Part shown: piece by piece, positions 8,944 to 16,964 of the stretch
How positions within the stretch are numbered: the first letter of the stretch is position 1
Layout of the letters: each line of letters begins with the position of its first letter
Origin: Myxococcus xanthus
GTDB lineage: Bacteria > Myxococcota > Myxococcia > Myxococcales > Myxococcaceae
Direction of reading: 5' to 3'
NCBI RefSeq assembly: GCF_013116825.1
Contig: NZ_JABFNS010000035.1
Span: 1 to 64,000, forward strand
Length of the DNA stretch: 64,000 bases
Program-made: the position numbers and the translations under genes
Notes under the pieces: generated by a model
Databases searched by the model: none
What the model saw: only the letters and a program-made list of their open reading frames with translations
What the model was told of the DNA's origin: nothing

Positions 8944-9743
8944 GCGCCACCGGCACGTTGCGGCTGTCACGGACGGATGTGTCCGCGCGGGCGAAGCGGC
9001 TGGTGGAGCCCCAGCTCCCAGCATCCCCGCGGCAGCCCCGGGCCGCCACCCCGGCGCCCCTGTCCGTGCTGCTGGCGGAAGGCACGGCGACGCTGGCCGA
9101 GCAGGCGGAGCGCTCGCTGTTCATCCAGTCCCTCTTCTTCGACGCGTGGGAGGGCGGCATCTACGGCCAGTACGTCCGGGCGCAGCACTACGTGAGCCAC
9201 CTGCGGCAGCTCCACACCCTCTACACGGCGTTCGAAGCGGCGCTGCCCCACGTCATGGGCACCACGCTCACCACCGCGCTGCTGCTGCCCGAGCTGCGGC
9301 TGGCCTCCGCGCTGGAAGCGGACCTGACGTACTTCTGCGGCGAGTCCCGGGCGGACACCTTCGCCTGCGTGGAGACGCGGCTGCACGCCGAGCGCATCCG
9401 GGAGGTGGCTGAAGACGCCCCTCACCTGCTGGTGGCGCACGCCTACGCGCGCTGCGTGCTGGACGTCTTCAGCGGGCACCGCCGGGCGCGGCGAATCGCG
9501 GACGCCTTCGAGTTGGTGGAAGGCCAGGGCACCACCTTCTACGGCACGGTGCCCGAGGCCGGGCTGGCGGCCTTCCGTGTCCGCCTCCACTCGCGCATCG
9601 ACGGGCTGGAGCTGGACGAGGACGAGGCGCGCGAGGTGGTGCAGGAAGCGCGCATGGCCTTCCGGCTCCACGCGCTCGTGTGTGACGAGCTGGCCCGGGG
9701 CGCCACGGGCATCGCCGCGGGCCCCCACGGCGACGCCCGGTAG
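8940..9743 (+). CDS. Heme oxygenase family protein lacking the proximal heme-ligand histidine
   Basis: The 267-residue product aligns along its length with HO-1-type heme oxygenases. The first helix (LAEGTATLAEQAERSLF), LLVAHAYAR and the final AFRLHALVCDEL helix all have direct counterparts. Canonical enzymes bind heme iron through a histidine in the first helix; here that position is alanine (A53). The distal-helix GDLSGG motif reads LDVFSG, so two of its conserved glycines are lost, while the catalytic aspartate position is kept. The GTG at 8940 overlaps the upstream stop; an in-frame GTG nine bases earlier is also possible. Degradation of heme to biliverdin is therefore doubtful. A heme- or tetrapyrrole-binding role is an inference. 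Confidence 0.75.
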   Translation: MSATGTLRLSRTDVSARAKRLVEPQLPASPRQPRAATPAPLSVLLAEGTATLAEQAERSLFIQSLFFDAWEGGIYGQYVRAQHYVSHLRQLHTLYTAFEAALPHVMGTTLTTALLLPELRLASALEADLTYFCGESRADTFACVETRLHAERIREVAEDAPHLLVAHAYARCVLDVFSGHRRARRIADAFELVEGQGTTFYGTVPEAGLAAFRVRLHSRIDGLELDEDEAREVVQEARMAFRLHALVCDELARGATGIAAGPHGDAR

Positions 9744-9761
9744 TGTCCCGAGCGCCGCGGC

Positions 9762-11486
9762 TCAGACGGCTTCGACCTCCGACAGCAAGTCGGAGAAGGG
9801 CGAGCCCTCCTCGCCCAGCGCCTTGTAGAGCGAGTCCACCTTCTCCAGCTCGCGCTTGAGCGCCTTGTGGTGGTTGCGGTTCTTCACCAGGCTCTCGCGG
9901 CCCAGCAGCTTGAAGCCCTCGTCCCGCCCTACCTGGCGGATGGCGAGCCCCAGCACCATGCCGCGGAAGGCATCGGCCAGGTCCAAATCCAACGGGGCAT
10001 TGCGGCGGCGTGCTTCGGAGACGAAGGCCTGCGCGGCCGCGCGCAGCGCCTCCGGCAGCGGCCGGGCTCCCGGGGCCTGCTCATAGTCGAGCGCCCGCGC
10101 GACATGCTTCTCGTGCAGCACCAGCTCGCCCGAGGCGTCCGCGTGCTCCACCATGGCCAGCGTGTAGGCGCGGCGGACGATGTTGTCGAGCTGCCGCAGG
10201 TTGCCCGGCCAGGGGCTCCCCACCAGCAACCGCTCCGCCTCCTTCATCAGCCGGGCGTGGCCGTCTGGCGAGCGCTCGCGGTGCCGGCGGTTCACCATGT
10301 ACTGCGCCCAGAGGGGGATTTCGTCCTGGCGCTCCTGCAGGGCCGGCATGCGCACCGGCAGCACGTTGACGCGGTAGTAGAGGTCCTCGCGGAAGCGGCC
10401 GGCGCGGACCTCCGCATGCAAGTCCGCGTTGGTGCCGATGATGAAGCGCACGTCCGCCTGCCGCTCACCGGTGCCCTCGCCCAGCGGCCGGTAGCTGCGC
10501 GACTCCAGCAGGTGCAGCAGCCCCGCCTGGGCCTTGAGCGACAGCTTGTCGATTTCGTCGATGAACAGCGTGCCGCCCTCCGAACGGGCCACGCTGCCAG
10601 GGGCATCTCGCACCGCGCCGGTGAAGGCGCCCTTCTTCCAGCCGAAGAGCTCCGCCATCTGGAGGTCTTCCGGCACCGTCACCAGGTCCAGCGTCTCGAA
10701 GGGCTTGCCGCGGCGGTTGGAGCGCTCGTGGCACCAGCGCGCCAGCCGTGACTTGCCCGCGCCGGTGGCGCCGCTGATGAGGATGGTCTCATCCTGCAGC
10801 GCGAAGACGCGGAGGATGGGCAGCAGCTCCGCCATGGAGCGCCCCACCACCGGGAGGAACTCGTCCACCTCCGGCCGGGCCACGGGCCGCTGCGGCAGCC
10901 GGGCCAGGTATGGCGCCGCCACGTCCGCCAGCAGTTGGAGCCGATCCCCCGCCTCCAGCCAGACGAAGTCCTGCCCCATCGCGGCCAGGCAGTCCGCCTC
11001 CAGCGAAATCATGCCCTCGATGTCCCCACCCGGCGTGCGCAGCGGGAGCACGCAGACATGTGTCGCGTGACGCCCCAGGAAGCGCTGCCGGCTCTCATGG
11101 CTGTTGAAGCCCGCCAGGCTCGGGTCTCCCGTCACGGGGGCGTTGGGCGCATGGGGCTGCACCGTCCCGAGATTCACGTCGATGGAGACCGCGCACTGGT
11201 GCTCCACCACCGCGCGCCAGGCCGTGGCGGAGGTGAAGAAGGGCGCGCCTACACTGGCATCCGTAATCTCAGCAGCCCCTACCTCCAGCGCGGCCAGACT
11301 GCGGTAGGCCTCGCCTGGGCGGAGGTGGACGATGCCTCGCAACACCCGGCCCCGGGCTGCGTACCGGCTGGACGCAACGGCCTCCTGGGCGACGGCCTGC
11401 AGCCGCCGGAGCGTTGCGGCAGCCGCGGCCTCGAAGTCCTTGGCTCCCCGCAAATCCGTGAGGAGTTGCGCCATCTCGTCTTGCAT
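9762..11486 (-). CDS. GAF-domain sigma-54-dependent transcriptional activator
   Basis: The 574-residue product has a GAF-like N-terminal sensory part (about residues 30-210), a linker and a AAA+ domain. The AAA+ domain carries Walker A GATGAGKS, the sigma-54 contact loop GAFTGA, Walker B GTLFIDEID and PWPGNLRQL. No typical Fis-type helix-turn-helix is visible. The C-terminal region instead contains FKLLGRESLVKNRNHHKALK, a basic helical stretch that may bind DNA differently. The ATG at 11486 has GGAGG upstream. A small palindrome lies 27-39 bp upstream of the start. Confidence 0.85.
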   Translation of the reverse strand: MQDEMAQLLTDLRGAKDFEAAAAATLRRLQAVAQEAVASSRYAARGRVLRGIVHLRPGEAYRSLAALEVGAAEITDASVGAPFFTSATAWRAVVEHQCAVSIDVNLGTVQPHAPNAPVTGDPSLAGFNSHESRQRFLGRHATHVCVLPLRTPGGDIEGMISLEADCLAAMGQDFVWLEAGDRLQLLADVAAPYLARLPQRPVARPEVDEFLPVVGRSMAELLPILRVFALQDETILISGATGAGKSRLARWCHERSNRRGKPFETLDLVTVPEDLQMAELFGWKKGAFTGAVRDAPGSVARSEGGTLFIDEIDKLSLKAQAGLLHLLESRSYRPLGEGTGERQADVRFIIGTNADLHAEVRAGRFREDLYYRVNVLPVRMPALQERQDEIPLWAQYMVNRRHRERSPDGHARLMKEAERLLVGSPWPGNLRQLDNIVRRAYTLAMVEHADASGELVLHEKHVARALDYEQAPGARPLPEALRAAAQAFVSEARRRNAPLDLDLADAFRGMVLGLAIRQVGRDEGFKLLGRESLVKNRNHHKALKRELEKVDSLYKALGEEGSPFSDLLSEVEAV

Positions 11487-11512
11487 CCACTCGCCTCCGT
11501 CCAATGCCCTCC

Positions 11513-11525
11513 GACAGGCTCTGTC
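11513..11525 (-). promoter_or_regulatory. Small palindrome upstream of GAF activator gene
   Basis: GACAG-GCT-CTGTC is a perfect 5-bp inverted repeat with a 3-base spacer, and G/C matches flank it. It lies 27-39 bp before the ATG at 11486. This is a suitable place for an operator, but the arms are short. Confidence 0.3.
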
Positions 11526-11564
11526 AGGAACCACATCAGGGGGACGGAGTGTAGCGGAGATGAA

Positions 11565-11598
11565 GAACGCGGAAGGAGCGGCCCCTCCTTCCGCGTTC
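11565..11598 (-). terminator. Strong 14-bp hairpin, probable terminator of the methyltransferase transcript
   Basis: The arms 11565-11578 (GAACGCGGAAGGAG) and 11585-11598 pair perfectly around a 6-base loop. Read on the minus strand it is followed by TTCTTCATCT. It lies 227 bases beyond the methyltransferase stop and before the GAF activator, so it would separate the two transcripts. Confidence 0.6.
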
Positions 11599-11824
11599 CC
11601 GAAGCTCCGATACTGCGGGGCAGCCCGGTTTCCCGAAGCGCCACGGCAAAGCGACATGCGTGTCCCGTGCCAGACGCGACATTCGTGTGATTCCACGAAG
11701 ATGGGCGAACGCGGCCACCACGAGGGGCCTGTTTTGCGTTCCAGCAGGACGCGCCCGCGTCCCATCAGAACGCAGGCCACCTGAAATTCACCAAGAGTAC
11801 TTCCCCGCCCCTCTCAAAACGCCC

Positions 11825-12709
11825 TCATCGTGAAATCTTGCGCGATATCTGGGGCGTCGAGGGCCTCTTGGGCGCTTTCCGCGTGGACGCACGCCCAGGC
11901 TCGGCAGGGTCCACGGACGGAGACTCGGGGTCCGGCTGGAGGACGAAGACGCGGTCCAACCGGAGACTGCCCCGCTCCACAGGTGCGCTGATGTCGTAGT
12001 CGAAGGTGTACCCGGCCAGCACCCGCATGCCCGCGTCGCGGAACAGCTTCGCCGCCTGGGCATTGCTGTACGTGCGGAAGTACCACTGGGTTTCAATGAG
12101 CCAGTCCTTGTCCGGCCCGGTGACGCGCAGGCGGTTGCGCATGGGCGAGCGCCGCGCCCGCTGCTCCGGAAGGCCCTCGTTCGTGTTGCAGACGACGCGG
12201 TCCTCCCCCACCTGCCCCACCCAGCGCTCGTGTTCGGGCCGGGCGCGCGCGTAGTCCGTGAGGTGGAAGCCGAGCACGTAGATGCCGCCCGGCTTCAAGA
12301 GCCGCCGCGTCCCCAGCAGGTGCTGGCGCGCCGCGGCCTCACTGTCCAGGTAGCGGAAGGTCGACACCAGACAGTGCGCCAGGTCCACCTGCCCCTCCAG
12401 CGATGGGTCGGCGAAGGACTCCATGCGTGACGGCCCCAGCTTCACGCGCCGCCGCTGCGCCGGTGTCAGGCGCTTTCGCGCATGGGCCAGCATCGCCTCG
12501 GAGATGTCATAACCCACCACCCGCAGGCCCCGGCTCGATGCCTCCTCCACGAGTCGCCCCGCGCCGCAGGCGGGCTCGAGCCACAACTTGCCGCCCGTGC
12601 CGAAGCGCTCGCTGAGCGTCTGGAGGAAGTCCACCTCGCGCACGGTGTCCGTGCCGAAGATGGCTTCGTAGTACTGCGGGTGCTCGTACCAGTCGGTGCG
12701 TTTTTCCAT
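11825..12709 (-). CDS. Class I SAM-dependent methyltransferase
   Basis: The 294-residue product has the Rossmann-type SAM site with motif I EPACGAGRL (about residues 45-53), an acidic residue at the end of strand 2 (VVGYDIS) and a motif IV-like region (VDLAHCLV). A DUF4440-free, soluble architecture with a basic Arg/Lys-rich tail is seen. The substrate cannot be inferred from sequence. It lies 9 bases downstream of the ZIP transporter gene on the same strand, so the two are probably co-transcribed. Confidence 0.8.
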   Translation of the reverse strand: MEKRTDWYEHPQYYEAIFGTDTVREVDFLQTLSERFGTGGKLWLEPACGAGRLVEEASSRGLRVVGYDISEAMLAHARKRLTPAQRRRVKLGPSRMESFADPSLEGQVDLAHCLVSTFRYLDSEAAARQHLLGTRRLLKPGGIYVLGFHLTDYARARPEHERWVGQVGEDRVVCNTNEGLPEQRARRSPMRNRLRVTGPDKDWLIETQWYFRTYSNAQAAKLFRDAGMRVLAGYTFDYDISAPVERGSLRLDRVFVLQPDPESPSVDPAEPGRASTRKAPKRPSTPQISRKISR

Positions 12710-12718
12710 GGAGGGCGC

Positions 12719-13507
12719 TCAGTGGCCGGGGTGCTCGGGGTGCCCCATCAGCCGCGCGAGCAGGAACATCAGGAGCAGGCCCGCGAAGAGCGCCAGGACG
12801 TTGCGGCCCGGCTGGTCCTTGCCATGCCGGTGCACGTGGGGCAGCAGGTCCGACACGGCGATGTAGAGGAACGTGCCCGCGGAGAAAGCCAGGGCCTTGG
12901 CCGCGAGGCTTTCGAACTGCAGCATCGCGTCGAAGAGGAAGTAGAGCAGCGCGCCGGCCGGCACCATCATCCCGTACAGCGTGGACAGAGACAGGATGGA
13001 GGCCTTCGAGCGCCCCTCCGTCTTGAGGATGGAGGCCAGCGACAGCGCGGAGGGCACCTTGTGCGCGACGATGGCCAGCAGCGCCATGCCCCCCACGCCC
13101 TCCTCCACCGCTGAACCCAGGGCAATGCCGTCGAACAACGTGTGCGTGGACAGCCCGAGGAAGGCGGTGAGCCCCAACACGTGACCCGGATGCACTGAGT
13201 GCCCGGTGCCCGCCATGGTGTCTCCGTGGGAGATGTCCTCGCCCGCGTGCGCGACGAGGTAGCGCTCCAGCACCAGCAGGAAGGCGAAGCCCGCGGGCAC
13301 CAGGGCGAAGGCCCACCATCCGCCCCCCAGATACGCCTCCGGCAGCATGTGGAAGAAGGCGGCGCCCAGCATCACGCCCGCGGCGAAAGCCAGGAAGCGC
13401 ACCAGATGGGTGGGTCGGTCGTTCAAGACGACGACCACAGCGCCAGCCAGCGCGCCGAGGACGATGATGAGGGAATACAGGGCCACCGTGGCCAGGACCG
13501 GCGACAT
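12719..13507 (-). CDS. ZIP-family metal (zinc) transporter
   Basis: The 262-residue product has about eight membrane segments with the ZIP family metal-site patterns. These are H-x-L-P-E (HMLPEAY) early, STHTLFDGIALG in the fourth segment and AHKVPSALSLA in the fifth. The loop between segments 3 and 4 is His-rich (ISHGDTMAGTGHSVHPGH), and HVHRHGK lies near the end. It would move zinc or a similar divalent ion across the inner membrane. The methyltransferase gene follows directly. Confidence 0.9.
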   Translation of the reverse strand: MSPVLATVALYSLIIVLGALAGAVVVVLNDRPTHLVRFLAFAAGVMLGAAFFHMLPEAYLGGGWWAFALVPAGFAFLLVLERYLVAHAGEDISHGDTMAGTGHSVHPGHVLGLTAFLGLSTHTLFDGIALGSAVEEGVGGMALLAIVAHKVPSALSLASILKTEGRSKASILSLSTLYGMMVPAGALLYFLFDAMLQFESLAAKALAFSAGTFLYIAVSDLLPHVHRHGKDQPGRNVLALFAGLLLMFLLARLMGHPEHPGH

Positions 13508-13537
13508 GGGGCGCGCACCCTACATCAAAAAACCAAA

Positions 13538-14794
13538 TCAGTAGCGCCGGAGCACCAACAACCCTACCCGGCCCGGCTTCACCTCCACCGGATGCTCCGT
13601 CACCTGCCCCCAGCTCGTCACACGCACGGTGTGATTCCCCGCGGGCACGCGGAAGCGCGCCACCTGGAACTCCGCGGGCAGGGAGAGCCAGGAACGCAGG
13701 TCTGGCGCATTCATCGCGTTGAGGACGAGGAAGGTCAGCACGCCCAGCTCATCGCTCTTCGTCAGCGCGCCCACGCCCGCCGCCACGCCCGCCTTCACGG
13801 CCACGCCCGCGAGCTGCTTCGCCAACATGCGGCCAATCCGGTCATTCAGGTGGACCACGGCCACGTCCGCCAGGGACGTCACCGTCACCGCCTGCTGGGA
13901 CTGGCCCTCCAGGGCGACACTCACGGGCGGCGCGAGCCCCCGGTTCCGGTAGGTGGGGACTTCAATCAGGTCGCCACCGCCGCCCGGGTCCCTGGAGCCG
14001 CGCTGCTTCTCGGGAGACAGGCCCGCCTCCACCACGACGACGAGCTGCCCTTCGTCCGGCGCCAGCGGCTCGTGCGGGACGTCCGGGTACTTCGCCAGCA
14101 GCTCCGCGTACATGTCATCGCGGCCCACCTTCTTCGCCAGCCGCAGCAGGGGCTCGGCCAACGCGTCCTTGCGGGGCGCGATTTCATAGGCCTTCGCGTA
14201 GTCGATGTAGGCCGAGTCCCAGTCCCGCTGATCCTCCCGGATGACGCCGCCCAGGTAGCGGGCAATCGCGAGTTGCTCGTACGGCTTCTTCTCCTCGGCG
14301 ATCATCTTCTCCAGGCGCTCGTTGACCTGGCGGACCTCCACCATGGCGGCTTCGCCGTCGCCCAGCTCCGCGTAGTTGAGCGCCTGGAGGACGGAAATCA
14401 TCAGCTTCTCGAAGTCCTCCCCACGGTAGGTGCGCTGACGCTCGTTGGTGACGAGCGTCTTCGCCTCCTCGCTGACGGAGACGCTGTCGATCTGCTCGCT
14501 GAGCCGCTCCGCCTCTTCGAGCACGGCGTTGCTCTCCGCCCACTGCCCGGCGGCGTGCAGCACCATGCCCTTGTCCATCAACACCAACAGGCGGTCCTGT
14601 TCGGGCCCTTCCTTCGTCGCGGCCTCCAGCGAGGACAGCGCGCGCGAATAGTCCCCTTGCTGGTACGCGGACCGCACGCCCCGGGTGCGCGCGACATAGT
14701 CACCCGCACAGCCCGACGACAGGAGGAGCACGCTCGCGAGCGCGAGCGCGCCCCACCCGCTCAGGCGGACCGGGCTGCGGGAGAGGATGGACAT
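13538..14794 (-). CDS. TPR-like lipoprotein of the LpoB gene cluster
   Basis: The 418-residue product begins with a lipoprotein signal (VLLLSSGC). The N-terminal half is helical with TPR-like repeats (AYQQGDYSRALSSLEAA; KGMVLHAAGQWAESNAVLEEAE). The C-terminal half is beta-rich and ends in a domain typical of envelope lipoproteins (FRVPAGNHTVRVTSWG). The overall pattern matches the COG3014-type proteins often found beside LpoB homologues. It is the last gene of a four-gene operon and starts 15 bases after the LpoB-like stop. A scaffold role at the outer membrane is inferred. Confidence 0.7.
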   Translation of the reverse strand: MSILSRSPVRLSGWGALALASVLLLSSGCAGDYVARTRGVRSAYQQGDYSRALSSLEAATKEGPEQDRLLVLMDKGMVLHAAGQWAESNAVLEEAERLSEQIDSVSVSEEAKTLVTNERQRTYRGEDFEKLMISVLQALNYAELGDGEAAMVEVRQVNERLEKMIAEEKKPYEQLAIARYLGGVIREDQRDWDSAYIDYAKAYEIAPRKDALAEPLLRLAKKVGRDDMYAELLAKYPDVPHEPLAPDEGQLVVVVEAGLSPEKQRGSRDPGGGGDLIEVPTYRNRGLAPPVSVALEGQSQQAVTVTSLADVAVVHLNDRIGRMLAKQLAGVAVKAGVAAGVGALTKSDELGVLTFLVLNAMNAPDLRSWLSLPAEFQVARFRVPAGNHTVRVTSWGQVTEHPVEVKPGRVGLLVLRRY

Positions 14795-14809
14795 GGAAGG
14801 GTGCGCCCG

Positions 14810-15418
14810 TTACCAGCTCACGCCGCGCTTCTCGAACTTCTTGCGAATCTGCTTCTCATCCGTCCACTCGATGAGGCCGGTCCGCACGTTGCTGAGCTTC
14901 GCGGTCATCTTGTAATAGACGAGCTTGTCCCGGCCGACCTCCTGGATGATGGAGGCGAGGTCGCCCGTCATCAGGAAGTCCACCGACGTCTGCTGCCCCG
15001 GGCCCTTGGCGGTGTTCGGGTCGACGTAGCCGGACTGCTGGTACTCGTACTCCTCGGCGATGTCCTGGCGCGCCTGCTGGTCCACCAGGGCGAAGCGGCC
15101 CGTCTGCGCCAGCGCCGTCTGAATCTTGTCGCCCAGCGAGCGCATGTCGATGTGCTCGGAGGTGCTGTTCTTCAGCTTGCCCACCAGGACGATGGGCAGC
15201 GAGCCATCCGGCCGGGGCTGGGAGAAGCGCGGCGAGGTGGCGAGCGACTCCGCCATCTTCTTCGCGATGAGCTGCAGGTCGTTCTCGTTGAAGCGGTCCG
15301 ACAGCATCTCGATGGTGTTCGGGTCCTCGTACGTGCCACGCGTGAAGGCGCGCGGGCCCGTGCAGGCGGACAGCGAAGCGGCGAGACAGGCGGACAGAAG
15401 CAGGCGGCGGGTGTTCAT
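14810..15418 (-). CDS. LpoB-like penicillin-binding-protein activator lipoprotein
   Basis: The 202-residue product has a lipoprotein signal (SACLAASLSAC) and then a conserved domain with LPIVLVGKLKNST, LGDKIQTAL-TGRFALVD and the strand VDFLMTGDLASII. These are marks of the LpoB family. In enterobacteria LpoB sits in the outer membrane and activates PBP1B through the periplasm. No PBP gene is in this window. The ATG at 15418 has GGAG upstream; a longer frame to 15475 overlaps the preceding gene. It is the third gene of the operon. Confidence 0.85.
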   Translation of the reverse strand: MNTRRLLLSACLAASLSACTGPRAFTRGTYEDPNTIEMLSDRFNENDLQLIAKKMAESLATSPRFSQPRPDGSLPIVLVGKLKNSTSEHIDMRSLGDKIQTALAQTGRFALVDQQARQDIAEEYEYQQSGYVDPNTAKGPGQQTSVDFLMTGDLASIIQEVGRDKLVYYKMTAKLSNVRTGLIEWTDEKQIRKKFEKRGVSW

Positions 15419-15432
15419 GGTGCGGGTCACTC

Positions 15433-16260
15433 CTAGTTCCATTCGCATTCGAAGCGGCTGCCTTCGAAGTTCCACTTGTAGGCGAGCACCGCGTCGCGGC
15501 GGTACCCGGCCGTCAGGCGGCAGACGTTCTGCAGCGACGCACGGGGGTAGTCGAAGGTGTAACGCTGCGCCCGCGACAGCTCCTGCGCGGTGAGCTGGGA
15601 CGGGTGCGTGAGCGTGGGGCTCGCGCTGGCGACCACCAGCACGTTGTGCTTGCCGTAGGTGCGCAGCGGCACCTGGCCCGCCAGTTGGACGCGGCGCACG
15701 GTGCGCGCGACGAGGATGTCACTGCGGTCCACCGTCGTCTCGTGGCTGTTGCGGCGGCGCAGCAGCTCCGGGATGTTGGCGGTGAAGACGCGGGTGATGT
15801 CCCCGTCGTCCACGAAGAAGTAGAGGAACGCCTCGCGCGCGGTGCGGCTCTCTCCGGTGAAGTCCAACGTCACCAGCAGGTTCAACCCGCGGTTGGGCGC
15901 CAGGCCGTGCCGGGACACCGCGGCCAGCACGTCCTTGTCCACGCCGGCCTTCTTGAGCCGGATGAGGCCGTCCGCGCTGGCGTCGCAGGCGCAGCGGCGC
16001 TCTTCAATCATCTTCACGAGCTGGGCGGGCTCGAAGCCAGCCTGGGACAGCTTCGTCAGCTCCTCGTCGGTGAGGGGGAGCTGGTCGGAGCGCTCGTAGA
16101 TGCGCGGGAGCTGGTTGGGGTCCCACTGGATGATGTTGTAGGTCTGCACGTCTCCGGCCGGAAACGGCAGGTTCACCTGCGGGCTTCCCCGGCCGGAAAC
16201 AGAGACGGGCGCCTGGCTGGAGGTCAACGCCAGCGTGGCGGCAAGCAGCTGGGCAATCAT
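15433..16260 (-). CDS. Secreted hypothetical protein of the LpoB operon
   Basis: The 275-residue product has a signal peptide (residues 1-17, ending near SQA) and no lipobox. Residues 60-115 are helical with LTDEELTKLSQAGF and a CAC pair. The rest is a mainly beta domain with a conserved NLLVTLDFTGESRTAREAFLYFFVDDG core. Two further Cys near the end could pair. I do not recognise the family by name, but its position between the barrel protein and the LpoB homologue suggests an envelope role. Confidence 0.6.
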   Translation of the reverse strand: MIAQLLAATLALTSSQAPVSVSGRGSPQVNLPFPAGDVQTYNIIQWDPNQLPRIYERSDQLPLTDEELTKLSQAGFEPAQLVKMIEERRCACDASADGLIRLKKAGVDKDVLAAVSRHGLAPNRGLNLLVTLDFTGESRTAREAFLYFFVDDGDITRVFTANIPELLRRRNSHETTVDRSDILVARTVRRVQLAGQVPLRTYGKHNVLVVASASPTLTHPSQLTAQELSRAQRYTFDYPRASLQNVCRLTAGYRRDAVLAYKWNFEGSRFECEWN

Positions 16261-16274
16261 GTCGAACCCCCTTG

Positions 16275-16838
16275 CTAGAACTTGTAGCCCACGGACATGC
16301 CCAGCCGGTGCGTGACGCCGCCACCGCCAATGGGGATGTCCGGGGTGTAGTTGAGGGCCATGAGGATGTTCTCGCGGTCACCCAGGAGGATTTCGGCGCC
16401 CAGCTGCGGGGAGATGCCGAAGCGCAGGCCCTCTCCCTCCGGGATGACGATGGCGCCGGCCTTCAGGCCCGCGGTGAACACCAGCGGCCAGCCCCAGGTC
16501 CGGAAGCGCGGGCCCACCATGCCGACGAAGCGGCCCCCGTCGAACACGTAGGCCCCACTCACGTCCAACTGGTACCAGTCCGCGCCCCACAGCGACAGCG
16601 TGGCGCCCACGAACAGCGGCGGTCCTTCCGGCGCGCCCCGAGGCGGCTTGCGGGAGTTGATGGCCGCGCCCCAGTCGAGCTGGAGCGACACGCTCCGGCC
16701 CCCGGGGCCGCTGTAGCCGCCCTTGCCGTACTCGGACTCCTCTGGACCGTCCGTGCGGCCTCGGGATTGGGCACTGGCGGTCAGCGGCACGGTGGCGGCC
16801 ACCATCGCAAGGGCCCCACACAACCTGACATGACGCAT
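16275..16838 (-). CDS. Small outer-membrane beta-barrel protein
   Basis: The product of about 187 residues has a signal peptide ending at ASAQS. Alternating hydrophobic strands and Gly/aromatic turns follow, and the C-terminal residue is Phe (VGYKF), as expected for BAM-inserted barrels. There are probably eight strands. It is the first gene of the operon that continues with the secreted protein, LpoB and the TPR lipoprotein. Two adjacent ATGs (16841, 16838) are possible starts. Confidence 0.7.
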   Translation of the reverse strand: MRHVRLCGALAMVAATVPLTASAQSRGRTDGPEESEYGKGGYSGPGGRSVSLQLDWGAAINSRKPPRGAPEGPPLFVGATLSLWGADWYQLDVSGAYVFDGGRFVGMVGPRFRTWGWPLVFTAGLKAGAIVIPEGEGLRFGISPQLGAEILLGDRENILMALNYTPDIPIGGGGVTHRLGMSVGYKF

Positions 16839-16964
16839 CATCTCGAAGACTCCCCCGGGCGGTAGGTGCGAATTTCCAGCGCTATGACGGCGCGGCGCGC
16901 CGACTATTCAAAACCCCATGCCCCCAGGCAAGGGCTCACTGCGCCAGGGGGGCGCCGCCCGCCT

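Larger units (their letters stand above)
11487..11824. other. Intergenic region between methyltransferase and GAF activator
   Basis: These 338 bases lie between two minus-strand genes. They contain a strong hairpin (11565-11598) and a short palindrome (11513-11525) near the activator start. No coding frame with myxobacterial codon bias was seen. The activator probably has its own promoter here. Confidence 0.5.

Noticed and set aside
13199-15436. Open frame of 745 codons on the plus strand
   Set aside because: Antisense shadow of the ZIP, TPR and LpoB-like genes; no start signal or domain.
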